DNA from: Cycas panzhihuaensis | Lineage: Eukaryota; Cycadophyta | DNA length: 64,000 nucleotides | Assembly (NCBI GenBank): GCA_023213395.1 | Contig: CM041465.1 | Location: 13,702,001 to 13,766,000, forward strand | Reading direction: 5' to 3' | In this document: one piece after another, positions 45,396-59,907 of the stretch | Position numbering within the stretch: the first letter of the stretch is position 1 | How the letters are laid out: each line of letters begins with the position of its first letter | Program-made: the position numbers and the translations under genes | The notes under the pieces: model-generated | Told to the model about the DNA's origin: nothing | What the model saw: only the letters and a program-made list of their open reading frames with translations | Databases searched by the model: none

Positions 45396-45786
45396 TGGTA
45401 GGATAACACTCCTTAATAATAATTGCACATCAACACAACATGTAAATAACTCCAAAATGAGCACTTATATTGTAATACCCTTTGAGGGGGAAACCTCCCA
45501 ATTACATGTAATAATAATGACATTTAAGATATCCTACTCTAAGGATTACATAAATATATATATGGCTTTATGCTCACTACATAACCTCCTACCTATGCAT
45601 GTGGGATATTGCATGAATATATATAGTGCTCAATGACCACTACATAACCTTCTACTTATGCATATAGGATATTAAGAAGAGGGAGGAATATAAGAAATAA
45701 AAGATATAAGAGAAGATAAGAGAGAGAAGAAGTAGAAGATATAAGAGAATATAAGAGAAGGTAAGTTAGGGGTTGGATCCCTAAAA
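45396..45786 (-). repeat. Gypsy-2 5' LTR (391 bp)
   Basis: Full match to the split left LTR. It is about 75 bp longer because of a purine-rich 'gaagatataagaga' expansion at about 45674-45762. Confidence 0.87.
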
Positions 45787-48700
45787 ATATTTATATATTA
45801 CTCACCACCTTAGGCTAGTGATCCTCCTTTGGCCTATTAGACCCTTCATTGAGGCTTGGCCTATAAATAGCCTTCCTATTAAAACCTCCAAGGGTCACTC
45901 ACTAGGGAGATTTAATTGTGGTGATAACCTTGTTGTCCTTGCCTATTGGTGAAGAAGGGACAATGCCCCAACTTTCCTTTTTCCTCTAGTAAGAGCCTAA
46001 ATTACTGCTTTTGCTCTAAAATGAGGGTAAAATATCTTGTATATTTGTATACACTTAGCCCTACTTTGGTTGTCCTTAAGGATACTGCTCCTATGGCATC
46101 CGCAATCTCATCCCTTTCTATTTATATCATTTCTTTTTAGTTTGTTTCTCTTTTAGAAAATAACCTAAAAATACAAAAAAATATAAAACCATTAAAAGTT
46201 CTAAAAACATTATAAAAAGACAAAAAATCCAAAAAAAATGTAAAACTTAGAAAACTAAAAAAGTGGCTCTAAGATAAGCCTAAATAACTCTTCCTCCAAA
46301 AGATGAGCACTAATGAGATTAAATTATGGTGATCACCTATGACTTTTAAGTTTTTCCCTTTAATATTTAAGGCATTACTTCATTTAATAGAGTTCTTTAA
46401 CTTCTAAGCCCAAACTTTTGGCTATCATGCCCATCCTTTTGGTCACTATGATAGTCTCCCATCCACCTAAGACTACTATAAGAAATAGCCACTAGTGAGG
46501 GTCAACTAAGGTGGTCTTATTTATGTTTATTTAGGTTAGTCATAGCCACTAGCTCTTCCTAGTTTAGCTAGTCACTAACCAATCTTCCTACCTAATTAGT
46601 ACACCTCCAAAGTTCTTGTTGATGAAGTTAAACTGAGGGAAATATTTATGATCAGTTGTTAAGGAGGCTAAACCATAGCATACCAGTTTCTTCTTTTTAC
46701 ACATATAAGATTATTGTTAGACTAATTATAGCTTTATTAATAGAATTCACCATCTTATAGCCATAGCTTAAAGAGATTATGCTATCAATGGGGCAAGTGT
46801 TTCTCATAATCTAGGAATGATATGGATAAAATGGTGATAAGTAAGTAAAGGTATATACTCACCCCTTTATTTTGTATATCTTTTTATCACTTAGATTAGA
46901 TGTTTATGAGAATATGCTTGAGTTTGCCTAATAATTTATTTAATGAGCTTGTTTCCCCTTTGTTAATGATGAGTTTAACCATAGTCAATGGCTAGTTGGT
47001 CATACCTTTGAGTTTATTGGGTTAAGAAATGCCACTTAGTACCTCTATAAGGATTTATTCATTTCTTTATTACTTTGTTTGCATCTGTCTTCATCTAGTC
47101 CTCCTTTACTAGCTTCATTTCAGCCCTATTTTGTCTAGTTTTCTTCATTGTTCTTTCCATCCTACTCCTTTTAATTTTTTTGCTTTATTATCCCTAAAAA
47201 ACTAGTATTTACTAGTAATTTATGGTACCATAAAAAATCTTTGCAGTACCAATTTTATGAGCTGTAATTTTTTTAGGCTCACATTTGGTTATGTATTTAT
47301 GGCAACCAAATATTCCCCCATTTATTGATAGTCCAATCCTAGGATATGGCCCCTTGGTTTGATTAAAACCATGGTTTATGCCCCATCCTAAAACCATGGA
47401 TCACATCGTTTTGGTCTAAATCCATAGGTAATTTCCCAAGGATTTGGTCTTATGGCTTCATTCCTTCTTATGGGCTTGTAACCATGGGACAAGCCCTTCA
47501 CACTCAACTATATATCCCCCCTCCTTTTCTATGTGAAAGGGGGAAGTCAAGAAAAACATGGTCATTTTTCCATAATGTTATTTAAATCCTACCAGATATG
47601 AATGGAACCATTGGTTCTCATCCCTTAACTTCTATCTTAGCTTAGAAACTATCACTTAATAGTGTTGGAGTATCCATTGATTGGAGAAACTTTATCATTG
47701 ACACCACCTTTATCGATCAAAATGGGTTAATCCCTACATCACTACTTTAGTAGGACCACTTCAATATTTATTTGGTGTTCTCTTTTGGTTGGTAAAGCAT
47801 TGCTTTACTTCCCCTTTTTCATCTTTTATATGACTTTGTTTATAGTTTCTTCCCTCTATTTTGCTTACTTTATATTGCCCATATATCAAGCTACCCCTCA
47901 TAGGAAAAAGTGGCCCAAGGTATTAATTGACAAACCATTTGATGTAAGGGACTTTATACCATTTCTAAGGCCCCACTTTCCTTATCTCATCAGGCCATTA
48001 GGTTAGTGTGTTGATACTATTCTTTTCTTGAAATTTTTATTATATTTTTATATTATTGATATTAGTGGATGCTTCTAGTTGTATTGTAGGTGGAATACTC
48101 TTTGATTAGATGTAGGATTTAGATCATTTTGAGGAGGTTTGGGGTCTCATTCCTCTTCTTTCTTCCTTCTATCTCTCATTTACCTTCCTATGAAAGTTAA
48201 GGACCTATTGTATATTCGAAATGCTACCCAATTTCTACAATGAGCCACTCATATGAGGTATGCCTAAACTTTATTTTTGCACTTTCTATTATGTTTAAGT
48301 TTATTCTAGAATTTATTTTTTCTTTTCTTTCATAAGCTAATTCGACAAGTAGAAACATTTCTATATATTCATTAGAAATCTATTTTCCTACTAGTTGCAA
48401 GCTCAACTAACTCCATTTTAAGCTTACTTGGTAGTTTAGTGTGATAAATAACTAAATAAAAAGAATATATAAAAACTATGATTTGCATGGATCATTAGCT
48501 ATCTCCTATAATGCCCTAAAAATACCCCCTTTTTTAATATTTAAAAGTAAAAAAAAGGAAGAAGAAAAGCATCTCCTTTGAGTTTGTAGTTTCATTTCTA
48601 AAGTAGAAAGGGTTATATTATTTGGTTTGCTTATTTCTTAAGTATAGTTTACCTAATCTACTTCTTCCCTTACATGTAGGATTCAATTTTAGTTTTAAAA

Positions 48701-48985
48701 AGAAAAGGAAAAAGGAAATGAAATAAAAAATAGGATAAGAGGAACCCTTTTATTTTGTATCTTGCATTGCATCTTTCACTTTGTTTTAATGGCATGTACT
48801 TAATATTTTAAAGACCTAATAAAGGAGAGGATTGCACTTATTGTGAGTCCTTAAATTCATGAGGTTATAGTGTTTTTCTAAGATAGGATTCTTTATTATT
48901 TATATCCAACTAAAAGTGCATATTAGTTGCATTTATGTATTTGTTATTTTCTACTTTAGTCTCTCTAGAGATTACGACCCATCCT
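45787..48985 (+). repeat. Shared Tat LTR (3' of Tat-A, 5' of Tat-B)
   Basis: It aligns with 56200-59420 throughout: 'ttgctctaaaatgag' near 46012, an A-rich block near 46140-46260, 'ccatgg' repeats near 47365-47488, a TATA-like box, and the R/U5 part that also matches 1-972. Its first 17 bp lie at 23763-23779 before Gypsy-2. Compared with the third LTR it lacks about 700 bp near the U3 start (55480-56190 there). The end is estimated from a weak PBS-like stretch after it. Confidence 0.65.
47508..47517 (+). promoter_or_regulatory. Tat LTR TATA-like box
   Basis: CTATATATCC, preceded by three CCATGG-containing words (47365, 47390, 47479). The third LTR has CTTATAAATA at the matching place (57920) with the same upstream words. 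Confidence 0.55.
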
Positions 48986-49004
48986 CATACCAACAATGGG
49001 GATT
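48980..49004 (+). other. Possible Tat primer-binding site, weak
   Basis: After the presumed LTR end comes 'cataccaacaatggggatt'. It could be a CpG-decayed form of the TGGCGCC...GGGGATT sites used by some Tat elements. The third LTR does not keep it, so this is tentative. Confidence 0.25.
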
Positions 49005-49946
49005 GACATTTCTCTACTTAGATTTCATCAGCACATGAGAGACCTAATCTTATACCTCTAGGTGCATCAATTCCACCATATCTGCTTCTTGAATGGGGGG
49101 TTGAAGGCCATATTACTTTGCCATATGCTAACATGTAGGGTCTTCTCAACTGAGTAAGCTTCATCTCTCCTATTAAGAGTAATGCCCTCTTCTTCTTTAC
49201 CTCTTAGGAGCTTAAGGCTTATTAGAATCAAATGCAATCACTATTGGATGGCTCTTATATTTATGTAAGGGTCAATACCAATATTGATAAGTTTCTAATA
49301 ATTTATCCATGAGTAGATCTATCCTATGGTCCTGATTCCTTTAGGAATCTCACTCTAAGTAGTTCTTTCCCCTATTCTTATATATTAACTCCATGATTCT
49401 AAGTCATTTTAGGAGTCAACTAGGTTAGGATAGGTCAATAGCCTAGGGGGTGATAGATTCCTTAGGATAGACATGTAGACTATGTAGAAGTGGTGAGCAC
49501 TTATGCTTGATTAACCCCCTTATATTGTAAGGGATTTTGGCTATTGTTTGGTCCTTCTAAGGATACTAATTTAGTAATTAATGAAATTATCTTAGTTTCT
49601 TGCTAGTATTTAATTCGGTTCTCATTGTTGGTTGATGCATGATTACTTTTTATCTACCTACCTACACCATCTTATTTTTATTAGCAACCATTGCATTTAT
49701 TTTTGCTTATTTTAGTTCTCACCTAGCACATAGCACATACACATGTTACCCTTAGTCACTGGGTAGTCTAAACCAATAATTATCTACACTACAATCATGT
49801 ACATGAGATGCATGAGCATCCAATAGAGGGCATATGTTTATACCCTTCTTTACTTAGTTACTTTATGCCCTAGGGACTCATTATTGAGCTATGTTTTGTG
49901 TGTCTTCTCTCCTTACATGATTACATTCAACATCGTTGGCTTATTA

Positions 49947-50517
49947 CCCTTAGGTGAATGGGTAAATCAAATCCTTTAATAAAACTTTAATTAACATCTT
50001 AAACAAATCTATTGCCAAGTCTCAATAAGATTGGCACCCACAACTTTGTCCTACTTTATGGGCTTATTACATATCCAGTTAGAAAACCACAAGTGTGATG
50101 CCCTTCTCTTTGGTCTATAGGTTGAAAGTCATACTTCCACTCGAAGTAGAGATATCATCTCTAAGAGTGTCACTAAAAGGTTTCATTGGAAAAGAATTGT
50201 ACCATCAAGCATGCCTCCTTGACCTAGAAGCTTTAGAAATAAAGTGCCTTACTACCTATCAAATGAATCTTATGTCAAAGACCAAAGCTCAAAAGGTCCA
50301 CGATAAGAATCAATGGCCTCAATAGTTTGCCTAAGGGGATAAGGTCCTAAAGCTCAAATACTTACATGAGAATCTCTAAAAGTTTGCTCCTAAGTAGGTT
50401 GGACCTTTTGTTGTACTTTCGAGTCTAACTAATAGTGTGTATTACATCACTAGGTTAGAAGGTCTTAAGTTGGAGAAAGTTGTCAATAAGAAATTTCTCA
50501 AAAAGTTATATAGTTAA
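49947..50517 (+). pseudogene. pol: Tat-B integrase C-terminal fragment
   Basis: It starts at KSFNKTLINILNKS (Tat-A: EAFNKTLINILKK), where the catalytic E position is K, then LWAYYIS, and the open stretch 50095-50325: MPFSLVYRLKVILPLEVEIS, SLRVSLKGFIGKELYHQACL. It continues to LKKLYS, stop, 50515-50517, the same end as Tat-A. Upstream of about 49945 the sequence is Tat leader, so this is the far side of a large internal deletion. Confidence 0.82.
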
Positions 50518-52391
<1,874 letters not shown>

Positions 52392-52978
52392 TTTCTAAAA
52401 AATTAGTTCTAAATAACCAAATCTTCCACCAATATCTATTTTATTTTGTAATAAGAATAAGTTTTAAAACTATAATTAAATGCATGTACATAAACCAAAG
52501 ATCATTTGACACATACATAAGAAAAGCATAAGCATTACCAAGGACATTAAATTTAACATGGTAAAACCCTAGTAGGGTGCTAAGGAAACATCCACATAAG
52601 AAAGGTATCATGCTTTATTGATCAAGAATAGAAATTTGTACAACAGTCACCATAGAGTTCTTACAATAGTAACAACACCAATGACTAGTAAAATTACCCA
52701 ATTCAGGTTACATGGAGAGCGTCATAAGAAGGTACAAAATTCCAATCGTCAAATCTAGGGCCTTTTGATGAATGACCTTGATTCTCTTTACTATTTAATA
52801 GGTTTTAAACCTTAAAATTTTACTTTAGGGGTAGTAATAAGGGAGCAAGCCCCCCTTGGACCCCCCGACAATAGTAGGGGGGGGGGAAATCCCTTCCACA
52901 AATCCCCCCCCCCCTCAAGAAAAATTGGTAGGGAAAACCATGCCAAAAAATAAGTCAAAATTTTAGCCTCCTTATACA
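52392..52978 (-). repeat. Solo LTR (family S), copy 2
   Basis: The reverse complement matches 32180-32818. It starts (on -) TGTATAAGGAGGCTAAAA. It holds G10 and C12-type runs at about 52854-52913. It is absent from the matching place in Tat-A (near 21100), so it inserted after the Tat units separated. Flanking 5-mers do not match clearly. Confidence 0.62.
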
Positions 52979-53444
52979 TTTTTTTCATATGCCTAACAAG
53001 TATTATTTCTTCTCTTTCTTCCTTAACCTATCCTTTGTTAGTTAGATCTCCCTTCCTACCTCCACACTTGCCACCAGTTAGCTACTATAGCTTACTAATG
53101 TCTAACTCCTACTAGATGCCTACATAAGGACTAGAAATGTAGTTATTTATTCCAAGCTGATCTAAAGTCATGGAAAACACCATTATGCTCACTTACTTGA
53201 TCACCCTAAGACTCTTAAATTATGTAGGCCACTTATACACTAATGAATCTCCATCATCCAATGGCTAAGGACTTGACCTTAGCCCCACTTCCCTAAACTA
53301 GTCAAAAAACTAACATTATAACAATGTGTAATAGGAGAAGTCCTCACAGCTCACCACCCTAATCTGATTAACTTGTATTCAAATATTGGCCATTATTAAT
53401 ATGGCCCAATCCAAGCACTCACTGACCTCACATCTCCTCTCTCT

Positions 53445-53536
53445 CTCTATGTGTGTGTGTGTGTATGTGTGTGTGTGCGTGCGCGTGTGTGCATGTGTAT
53501 GTGTGTGTGTATTTGTGTGTGTGCATATGTGTGCAC
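53445..53536. repeat. (TG)n-rich microsatellite with TA/CA breaks
   Basis: Imperfect TG run with GCGTGCGCG inside; not present at the matching place in Tat-A. Confidence 0.95.
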
Positions 53537-54110
53537 AGCATGATATATAAAATAATATGGAACATATAATTAATTTCTAAGTACAAGAGATCCTAGAGCC
53601 TAATATCCTCCTAACACTACCTCCTCATCTATCCCTATGATCATGACATTTCCTACTCTTGGAAAGTGAAATACCTAATGATATCTATCCCAATGGGAGA
53701 TAATATCAATCAATAGGATTTGATAAAACATAAAATACCTCAATGACATGACATTAAGGAGTCCAAAACATCTTAAATCCTCCCTATCTCAATCATTCAT
53801 CATCCTGGCTAGAGTTAACATAGGTGAGCTAATGTTCTTGTAATTATCAATAATGGTGATAACCTATAATTGACTAAAACCTAATCAAAAAGATGAATAA
53901 AGACATCATCACATCCTAAACACATTAGGTAGACAATATTCAATCTCTAAAGGAGTTAGTTTGTAAAAATAATGCCAAAATTTCCTAAATCTAATTTGCT
54001 CATAGATTTTTCTATTTGTTCTACAAAGAAATATGGGATATTGTAGAGATCTTTGTGGTGCCATGAAAAATAACAAAAGTATATTGAAAACTTTCACATA
54101 CCCCAAAAAA

Positions 54111-55398
54111 TAATAGAAATCATTAAAAAAACACTAAAAACACTTTTAGATTAAAAATTGATCTATTAAAAAATATTGGGAAATTAAACTGCCCCAATCT
54201 AGTCTCAAATAGAGCCCAAATTTGGCTCCATTTAGTTGAAAATAATAAATCTATGGCATCTCCCTTCTAAAACCCTAAAATTAAAAAAATGTAAATTATA
54301 AACAAAAGGTTGAGCTTGGCCACCAAATCATGAGCTTGTTTATCCATACTATCATCCTTAGTCTAATGAATCTAGCCTAGCATGAATCCAATGGTCAATT
54401 TGCTCAATATCACTCTAAGAAATTTATTGGGTTTAACAACTTTTAGGTTTTCCAAAGAAATTTCTAGCTCTCAAAGGTGAAAATGAAAACCTAAACTAAA
54501 CACAATATGATTTTATAAAAGATGTAACTCAACTCTATAATGTATGTTTCTCATCTTGTCTATCCCATTAGGACCCCAATTCTTTAAATTTCTCAAATAT
54601 GTCATTATTATTGCCATTGGTACAGCCACTTGGTTCTACTTTATGATGTAATATGCCCTTTTTATGGCCATTAATAAAAGTAATTAATGAGCCTATTTAT
54701 GACTTATAATCACCCTTCTACTACCTAGAGATAACTTTCTCCTGGCATGCCAGTGTTTAAGGTCTATTAAACTATTTTCAAATATTGCATCTAAATTTTC
54801 AAGCCTTATAGGCCTTCCTCTTGTCAAGTATTGCTTCACCCCCTCTTTCTATGAGTGCTTTTGACTTCCTTTGAGACCTGAGGTGACCCTTCTTACTTAT
54901 GACCATGTTTATAATTAATTCTTTCACCATTGTGGCACCCTCTTAACCACATTATTAGCTTATAAGTCTCTTATTTCTACTAGCATATTCCCATTACAAG
55001 ACATAGGAATTCTCTCTTCTTTCTTTCTAGCCTTTTGTGTATTACTAATTACTTACAAGCAATCGTTATTATAACCTATATCTTGTATTCCCTATGGCTT
55101 TATCATGTGATATGCTCCCTAGTAGTAGTCTCACCTAATCCTTGTTCCAACAAATGGTCCATCTTCCTATAGTCACCTTCTCAAAAACCTTCTTTCACTG
55201 ATGACCCATATGAAATCACTTAGAGATGACTTATACAAATTGCTTATGCTTCCCTCATAATTCAAACCTCCTCATTGGTTTCTCAAGTTTTGTATGTGAA
55301 GTCATTTTTTAGTTTACCTAGTCCCCCATAAGTTGGATTATCACTATAACATTTTTCCATATTAGAAAAATAAAAAATGTTTATATATACACCTAAAA

Positions 55399-55430
<32 letters not shown>

Positions 55431-55457
55431 AAATAAAAAAAATATAAGAAAAGAAAG
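54111..55457 (+). other. Tat-B 3' region, last part before the LTR
   Basis: It matches about 22430-23762 of Tat-A ('caatatcactctaagaaatt', 'cctagtcccccataagttgg'). A CT/TA microsatellite lies at 55399-55431. The weak purine tract 'aagaaaagaaag' ends at 55457. No gene. Confidence 0.6.
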
Positions 55458-57919
55458 TATTATGAATATGTAAATTTGTATATATACCTCTTGTCATATT
55501 CTTGGTATTCAGGGTAAGTCCCATGTCAATTTTATCCCCACTTATAGTTTATAATTTGGGTCTAAATGTATAGGTCATGTAGGACCTTCACATCTGGCTA
55601 TTTAGGTCTACCATGGCCTCAATCATGATTAAAACCCACTCAACATTTTGATGACCAAAATAATAATGCTAAGTAACTCATAGGGTCCATGTTTAACTTA
55701 TTTTACAATCATGTTGAGTACATAAAATTGAGCCTTAGTGACATTGCTTGATTCTTGATTTATTTCCTTTATTCCTAGTGTTATCTCTAAGTTGCTACTA
55801 CATTTCCCCATGGCATTGATCATCCACAATGACAAGGATAGTCATGGGAATCCCAACCCTTTTGTTGTAACTTAGACCATCCAAAACCATTCAGGGCATA
55901 TCATGATTTACTTTGGAGTTTATTTGCTTATAGTAACAAATAATACAGTTAAGTATATGGTTATTATTAAGACCTCCATTGATGCATTATGAGTTTATTA
56001 CAACCCTATTACATTGTTCTTTGACTCCCAGCTTATTATCTATTAGCTTACCTAAGTCTACTAAGTTTGTTGCCCCTAGTTATGTACCCTCTCTAACTAA
56101 GATAGTTCACTTCTAACCCAGTTATTTGTAGTCACAATCCACCATATCCCATGGGGACACAATAGTAAGACTAACTAATTGATTACATGTACCCTCAAGT
56201 GTTATTTTTAAGAGGTAGGCAATCCTCCACAGGCTAATTAATCTCCCTAATTAAACCAAGTCTATAGGATAGATTCTCTATTGTAGCCTTTCAGGGGTAC
56301 TCATTAAAGAGGTTAAATTATGGTGATAAACCTAGATGACCTAGCCCATCATCAGAACTCAACTAGTTGTCAGCCTCCCCTTTGCTATAGTAAGAATCTA
56401 AACTACCACTCTTACTCTAAAATAAGGGTAAACTATCTTATGAATTTGTATATATCCTTACCTAACTTTATCTCTCTAAAATGGATACTACATATATGAC
56501 ATCATAGCCCCATCCCTTTCTATTTATTTTGTTTCCTTCTAGTCTATTTTACTTTTAGAAAGCAAACAAAAAATTATAAAATGGTTAAAAATCTAAAAAT
56601 ATTACAAAATGATGAAAGGCCCAAAAAATAATAAAACTAGAAAGACAAAAAGAAATTGACTCTAAGATAAGCCCAAACAACTCCTCCTTTAAAAGATGAG
56701 CATTCACAAGGATAAACTATGATGATTACTTGTGACTTTTGAGTCTTTTCCCTTTGGCATTTTAGATAACCCCTTTATCTATTAAGGACCCTTTCACTTT
56801 TGAGCTTAAACCCTTTGGTTGTCATGCCCATTTCTTTCTAGCCACTCATGAAATCTCTCAACTGCTTAAGATTATTTTAGGAAATAACCACTAAAGAGAA
56901 TAAGATATGGTAGCCCCATTTATGTTTATCTAGGTTTGTCATTTCCACTAGCTTATCTTAGTTTGATTAGGTTGCCAACCAATTCTCCACCATAGTTAGA
57001 ATACCTCTAAAGTTCTTTTTGACAAGGCTAAGCTAAAGACAACATTCTCCAAACACTTACTAAGAAGGTTAAACTATGGTAGACCACTTTCCCCTTTCAA
57101 ACTCATGGACATATTATTAATATAATCATATCTTTATTGATATCATTTACCATCTTATGACCATAGTTTAAAGAGGTTTTGTTTCTAAGGGGACAAGTGT
57201 TTCCCATAATTTGGAAATATACTAAACATTAAAATAATAGGTAAGTGAAAGTATGTGCTTACTCTTTACTTAGCATAGCATAGTATAGCTTAAAGTAGTT
57301 ATTTTATGATTGTATACCTTTATTTGCCTATTGATTTATTAGATGAGTATGACTATACCATATCAATGATGATTTTAACCATGGTCTATGGCTATATAAT
57401 TATTCCTTTGAGCTTAATGAGTTTAGAATGGCCACTTAGTACCTTTATAAGACATATTCTATCCTTTTGTTACTTTGTTTATATCCTTCTCTTTCTTTCC
57501 TTACTTTGTTAGCCTTATTTTAATCTATTTTGACCTACTTTCCTTTGATTTCTTCTCATTTTAGTGTGTGTTTTTCTTATCCTACCTTTTTTTTTTATCA
57601 TACCATGATAATTTTTGATATCCCCAATTAATTTTTATATAGCAAATTTGAATTTACTAGAGCTTCATAGTATGATATTTTACACTTGTAAAATTTTTTT
57701 AGACCTATATTTGCTTGTACATTAATGGTGCCCAAATGTGGGACTTATTTATGGCTCTATCTAAACCATGGATGGATCACTGGTTTTATCAAAACCATGG
57801 GCTAAGTCGTATATGATTCCCAATCTTACCCATTATTTTAGTCCAAATCCATGGTTTTAGGCCTACAGTTTCTCCCAATCTGATAGAATTAAAACCACGG
57901 GCCAAGTCCTTCACCCTCA

Positions 57920-57929
57920 CTTATAAATA
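57920..57929 (+). promoter_or_regulatory. Tat LTR TATA box
   Basis: CTTATAAATA, with upstream AACCATGG-type words at 57763, 57791, 57845 and 57891. Confidence 0.58.
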
Positions 57930-58839
57930 CTCTTATTTTCTAATGGAAGAAGATGTCAAGTGAAAAGTATGTTAAGTTATTGTTATATTATTAGATTCCC
58001 ACTAGACTTACTAAGCTCACTCATTCCCTAGCCTTGGCTTCTCCTTTAGAGTTCAAAGTTGATTGTTGAATCTATTAGAGTGTTCATCAGTTGGATCAAT
58101 TATCATTAGCACCGTCTTCATCCTTTAGAATAGAGTAATCCTCCTACCATTTTAGTTTTCCACCTTTGTTTTAATGTTTGAATCTTTTTTTTAAACCTTG
58201 TAAAACATTACTTACCTTTCTTATTTTTAATGCTCATTTATTGTTTCATTTTATGCCTTACTTTTCTCATGCTCGCTTCACCTTTTTTCTAATTGATTAG
58301 TGTCTTGTAGATGAAAAGTAACTAAGTATTACTTATTGGGACTCTAAAAGAAGTAGATAAGTTTCTATTTATGAGGTCCTCTCCTTATCCACCTTCGATT
58401 ATATTTTGACTATGCTTGTTTCATCTTTTTAGTAGTATTTTCATCCTTCTTTTGCAATAATTGTGCATTCCAATAACAACTTTTAGGTGGAGAAGCTTGC
58501 CATTTTTTTAATATATTTTAGGAGTGAATATATTAAAATTGACATTTTTTTCCTCTCTCCTCTTCTCAATCACCTTCTGATCAACTAGTGGTTCTAGTTG
58601 TATAGTTGGCATGCTGCCTAAATTTTTCCACTAGCATCAATATCATAAGGTTAGTACTAAGTGTCCCATTTCATGCTTTTTCATAACATTTGAGATTTTA
58701 TCACCATTTTTTTTTTCTTCCATAACATGATCCAACAAGCAAAAATGTTGCTAGATTTCTATTAGAAAACTTATTTTTATTATTACATGTTGAATTACCC
58801 TTTTTATGAACTTATTAGTAGTTTGTCAAGTTGTAAACT

Positions 58840-58863
58840 ACTCTCTCTCTCTCTCTCTTTCTC

Positions 58864-58904
<41 letters not shown>
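58840..58904. repeat. (CT)n(GT)n(TA)n compound microsatellite
   Basis: It occupies the same LTR site as the (GT)n at 432-452; the shared LTR lacks it. Confidence 0.95.
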
Positions 58905-59474
58905 CAAAAATTATTAGTTTAAGTGATTTTCTATGTATTCTCCTACAAACCCCAACTTAATAGTTTTTTCTATTTATTGAAGAAAAAATAGGAGAGAGAA
59001 AATCCTAAAAAATATCTTTTATTTTATTTTGTAGTTTTGTTTTGGAAAAGAAAATGGTAGGAAAGAGATCTTTGCTTCCTTGATAGTGAATATTTACCTA
59101 TTTTTCTCCTACCCTTACCTATAGGATTTCCTCATTTTGAAAAGGAAAGCAAAAGAGAACAAAATAAAGAGAAAGTATAAAAGGAATTTTTTACATTGCA
59201 TTTACATCTTATTCTTTATGTTGTATGCTTGTTTAATAGGCCTAATAAAGGAGGGGATTACACTTATTATGAGTCCTCAAATTTGTAGGGTAATAATTGT
59301 TTTAATTAGTTAGGTTTCTTTGCTCTTTGTATTCAAACAAAATTATATACTAGTTGCATTAGAAGTTTGTGTTATCTACTTCTTTAGTCTCTATTAGGGT
59401 AGGGTCATTCTTTCCATTAAAGATGGGTTGTAGCTAACTTTCTACTTAGGTGTCATTATTAGATAATGAAGGTT

Positions 59475-59797
59475 TGTAAGATGGAGACAGAGTAGAGCAA
59501 TACATCAAGTAATCAAAACCATTATTGTATAAACACAATAATATTTTATATTCAATCCATCTTTGAGGGAGTATTACAGATGTCCAAAATGAAGGTGGTG
59601 TCAAAAGACACCAGGGTTTGTCACCCCAGTAAAGATATAGTTTGAGGGAGGAGGGAAATCTCCTTAACTTCCAAAATTTAAAATATAATAAAATAATGCT
59701 TAACTAAAGTAACTTTAACCTTACCTTACTTACCTTCACATGTGTACACTCACATGTGTAAATGGTGGGAGTGGGGTGATGAACATTAACCCCAACA
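59475..59797 (-). repeat. Copia-3 3' LTR (323 bp)
   Basis: On the - strand it starts TGTTGGGGTTAATG and ends CATCTTACA. The preceding + strand sequence (to 59474) is Tat. Confidence 0.68.
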
Positions 59798-59810
59798 TTC
59801 TCCTCCTTAA
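59798..59810 (-). other. Copia-3 polypurine tract
   Basis: The - strand reads TTAAGGAGGAGAA, directly before TGTTGGGG. Confidence 0.8.
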
Positions 59811-59907
59811 TGGTCATCACAAACATCTTTGTCTTTTCTTTAACCTTGTGAAACTTGAACTTGAAAAAAACTTTGAATGCTTGTCCTTTAGCTTGATCAT
59901 CATCAAC

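Larger units (their letters stand above)
23780..45786 (-). mobile_element. Gypsy-2: old Ty3/gypsy element split by three later insertions
   Basis: The LTRs are the split left copy (23780-23956 plus 31570-31707) and the right copy (45396-45786). On the - strand the order is PBS (45382-45393), gag, protease, RT, [Copia-2], RT/RNase H, integrase with GPY module, [solo LTR], PPT (31708-31722), LTR. RT-RH-IN order makes it Ty3/gypsy; integrase wording (GDWVYLWL, FYGPYKFSRRL) and the gag zinc-finger style (KGLCFCYNQKW...HKC) fit a chromovirus. It inserted 17 bp into the shared Tat LTR. A target duplication is not clear. Every gene has stops. Confidence 0.85.
1..48985 (+). mobile_element. Tat-A: decayed giant Tat/Ogre-lineage Ty3/gypsy element
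   Basis: The order on the + strand is LTR tail, long leader, gag, protease, RT, RNase H, integrase, a roughly 4-kb 3' region with antisense ORF remnants, a G-rich PPT and the 3' LTR. The RT wording (KWVSNI, then LMDRFFGYN, then FMDD) and the integrase C-terminus (GMTPFCLVYGLEVVL) are of the Tat type. With later insertions removed, the internal part is about 13 kb and the LTR about 4 kb, matching the very large Ogre/Tat elements. Gypsy-1, a small non-autonomous element and the Gypsy-2 complex interrupt it. Every gene has stops and frameshifts. Lineage is firm from RT and integrase; the LTR limits are approximate. Confidence 0.75.
55458..59420 (+). repeat. Third Tat LTR (3' LTR of Tat-B), about 4 kb
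   Basis: It starts TATTATGAATATG after a purine tract (Tat-A: TATTATATATATG). It holds U3 with reiterated words, CCATGG words, a TATA box, and an R/U5 part matching 1-972 and 48010-48985. The segment 55480-56190 has no counterpart in the shared LTR. Copia-3 was inserted at 59474, 50 bp or so past the estimated LTR end. Confidence 0.65.

Noticed and set aside
23775-45791. Target site duplication of Gypsy-2
   Set aside because: The flanks GTGTT and ATATT do not match; a deletion at the right side or decay may have removed it, so none is annotated.
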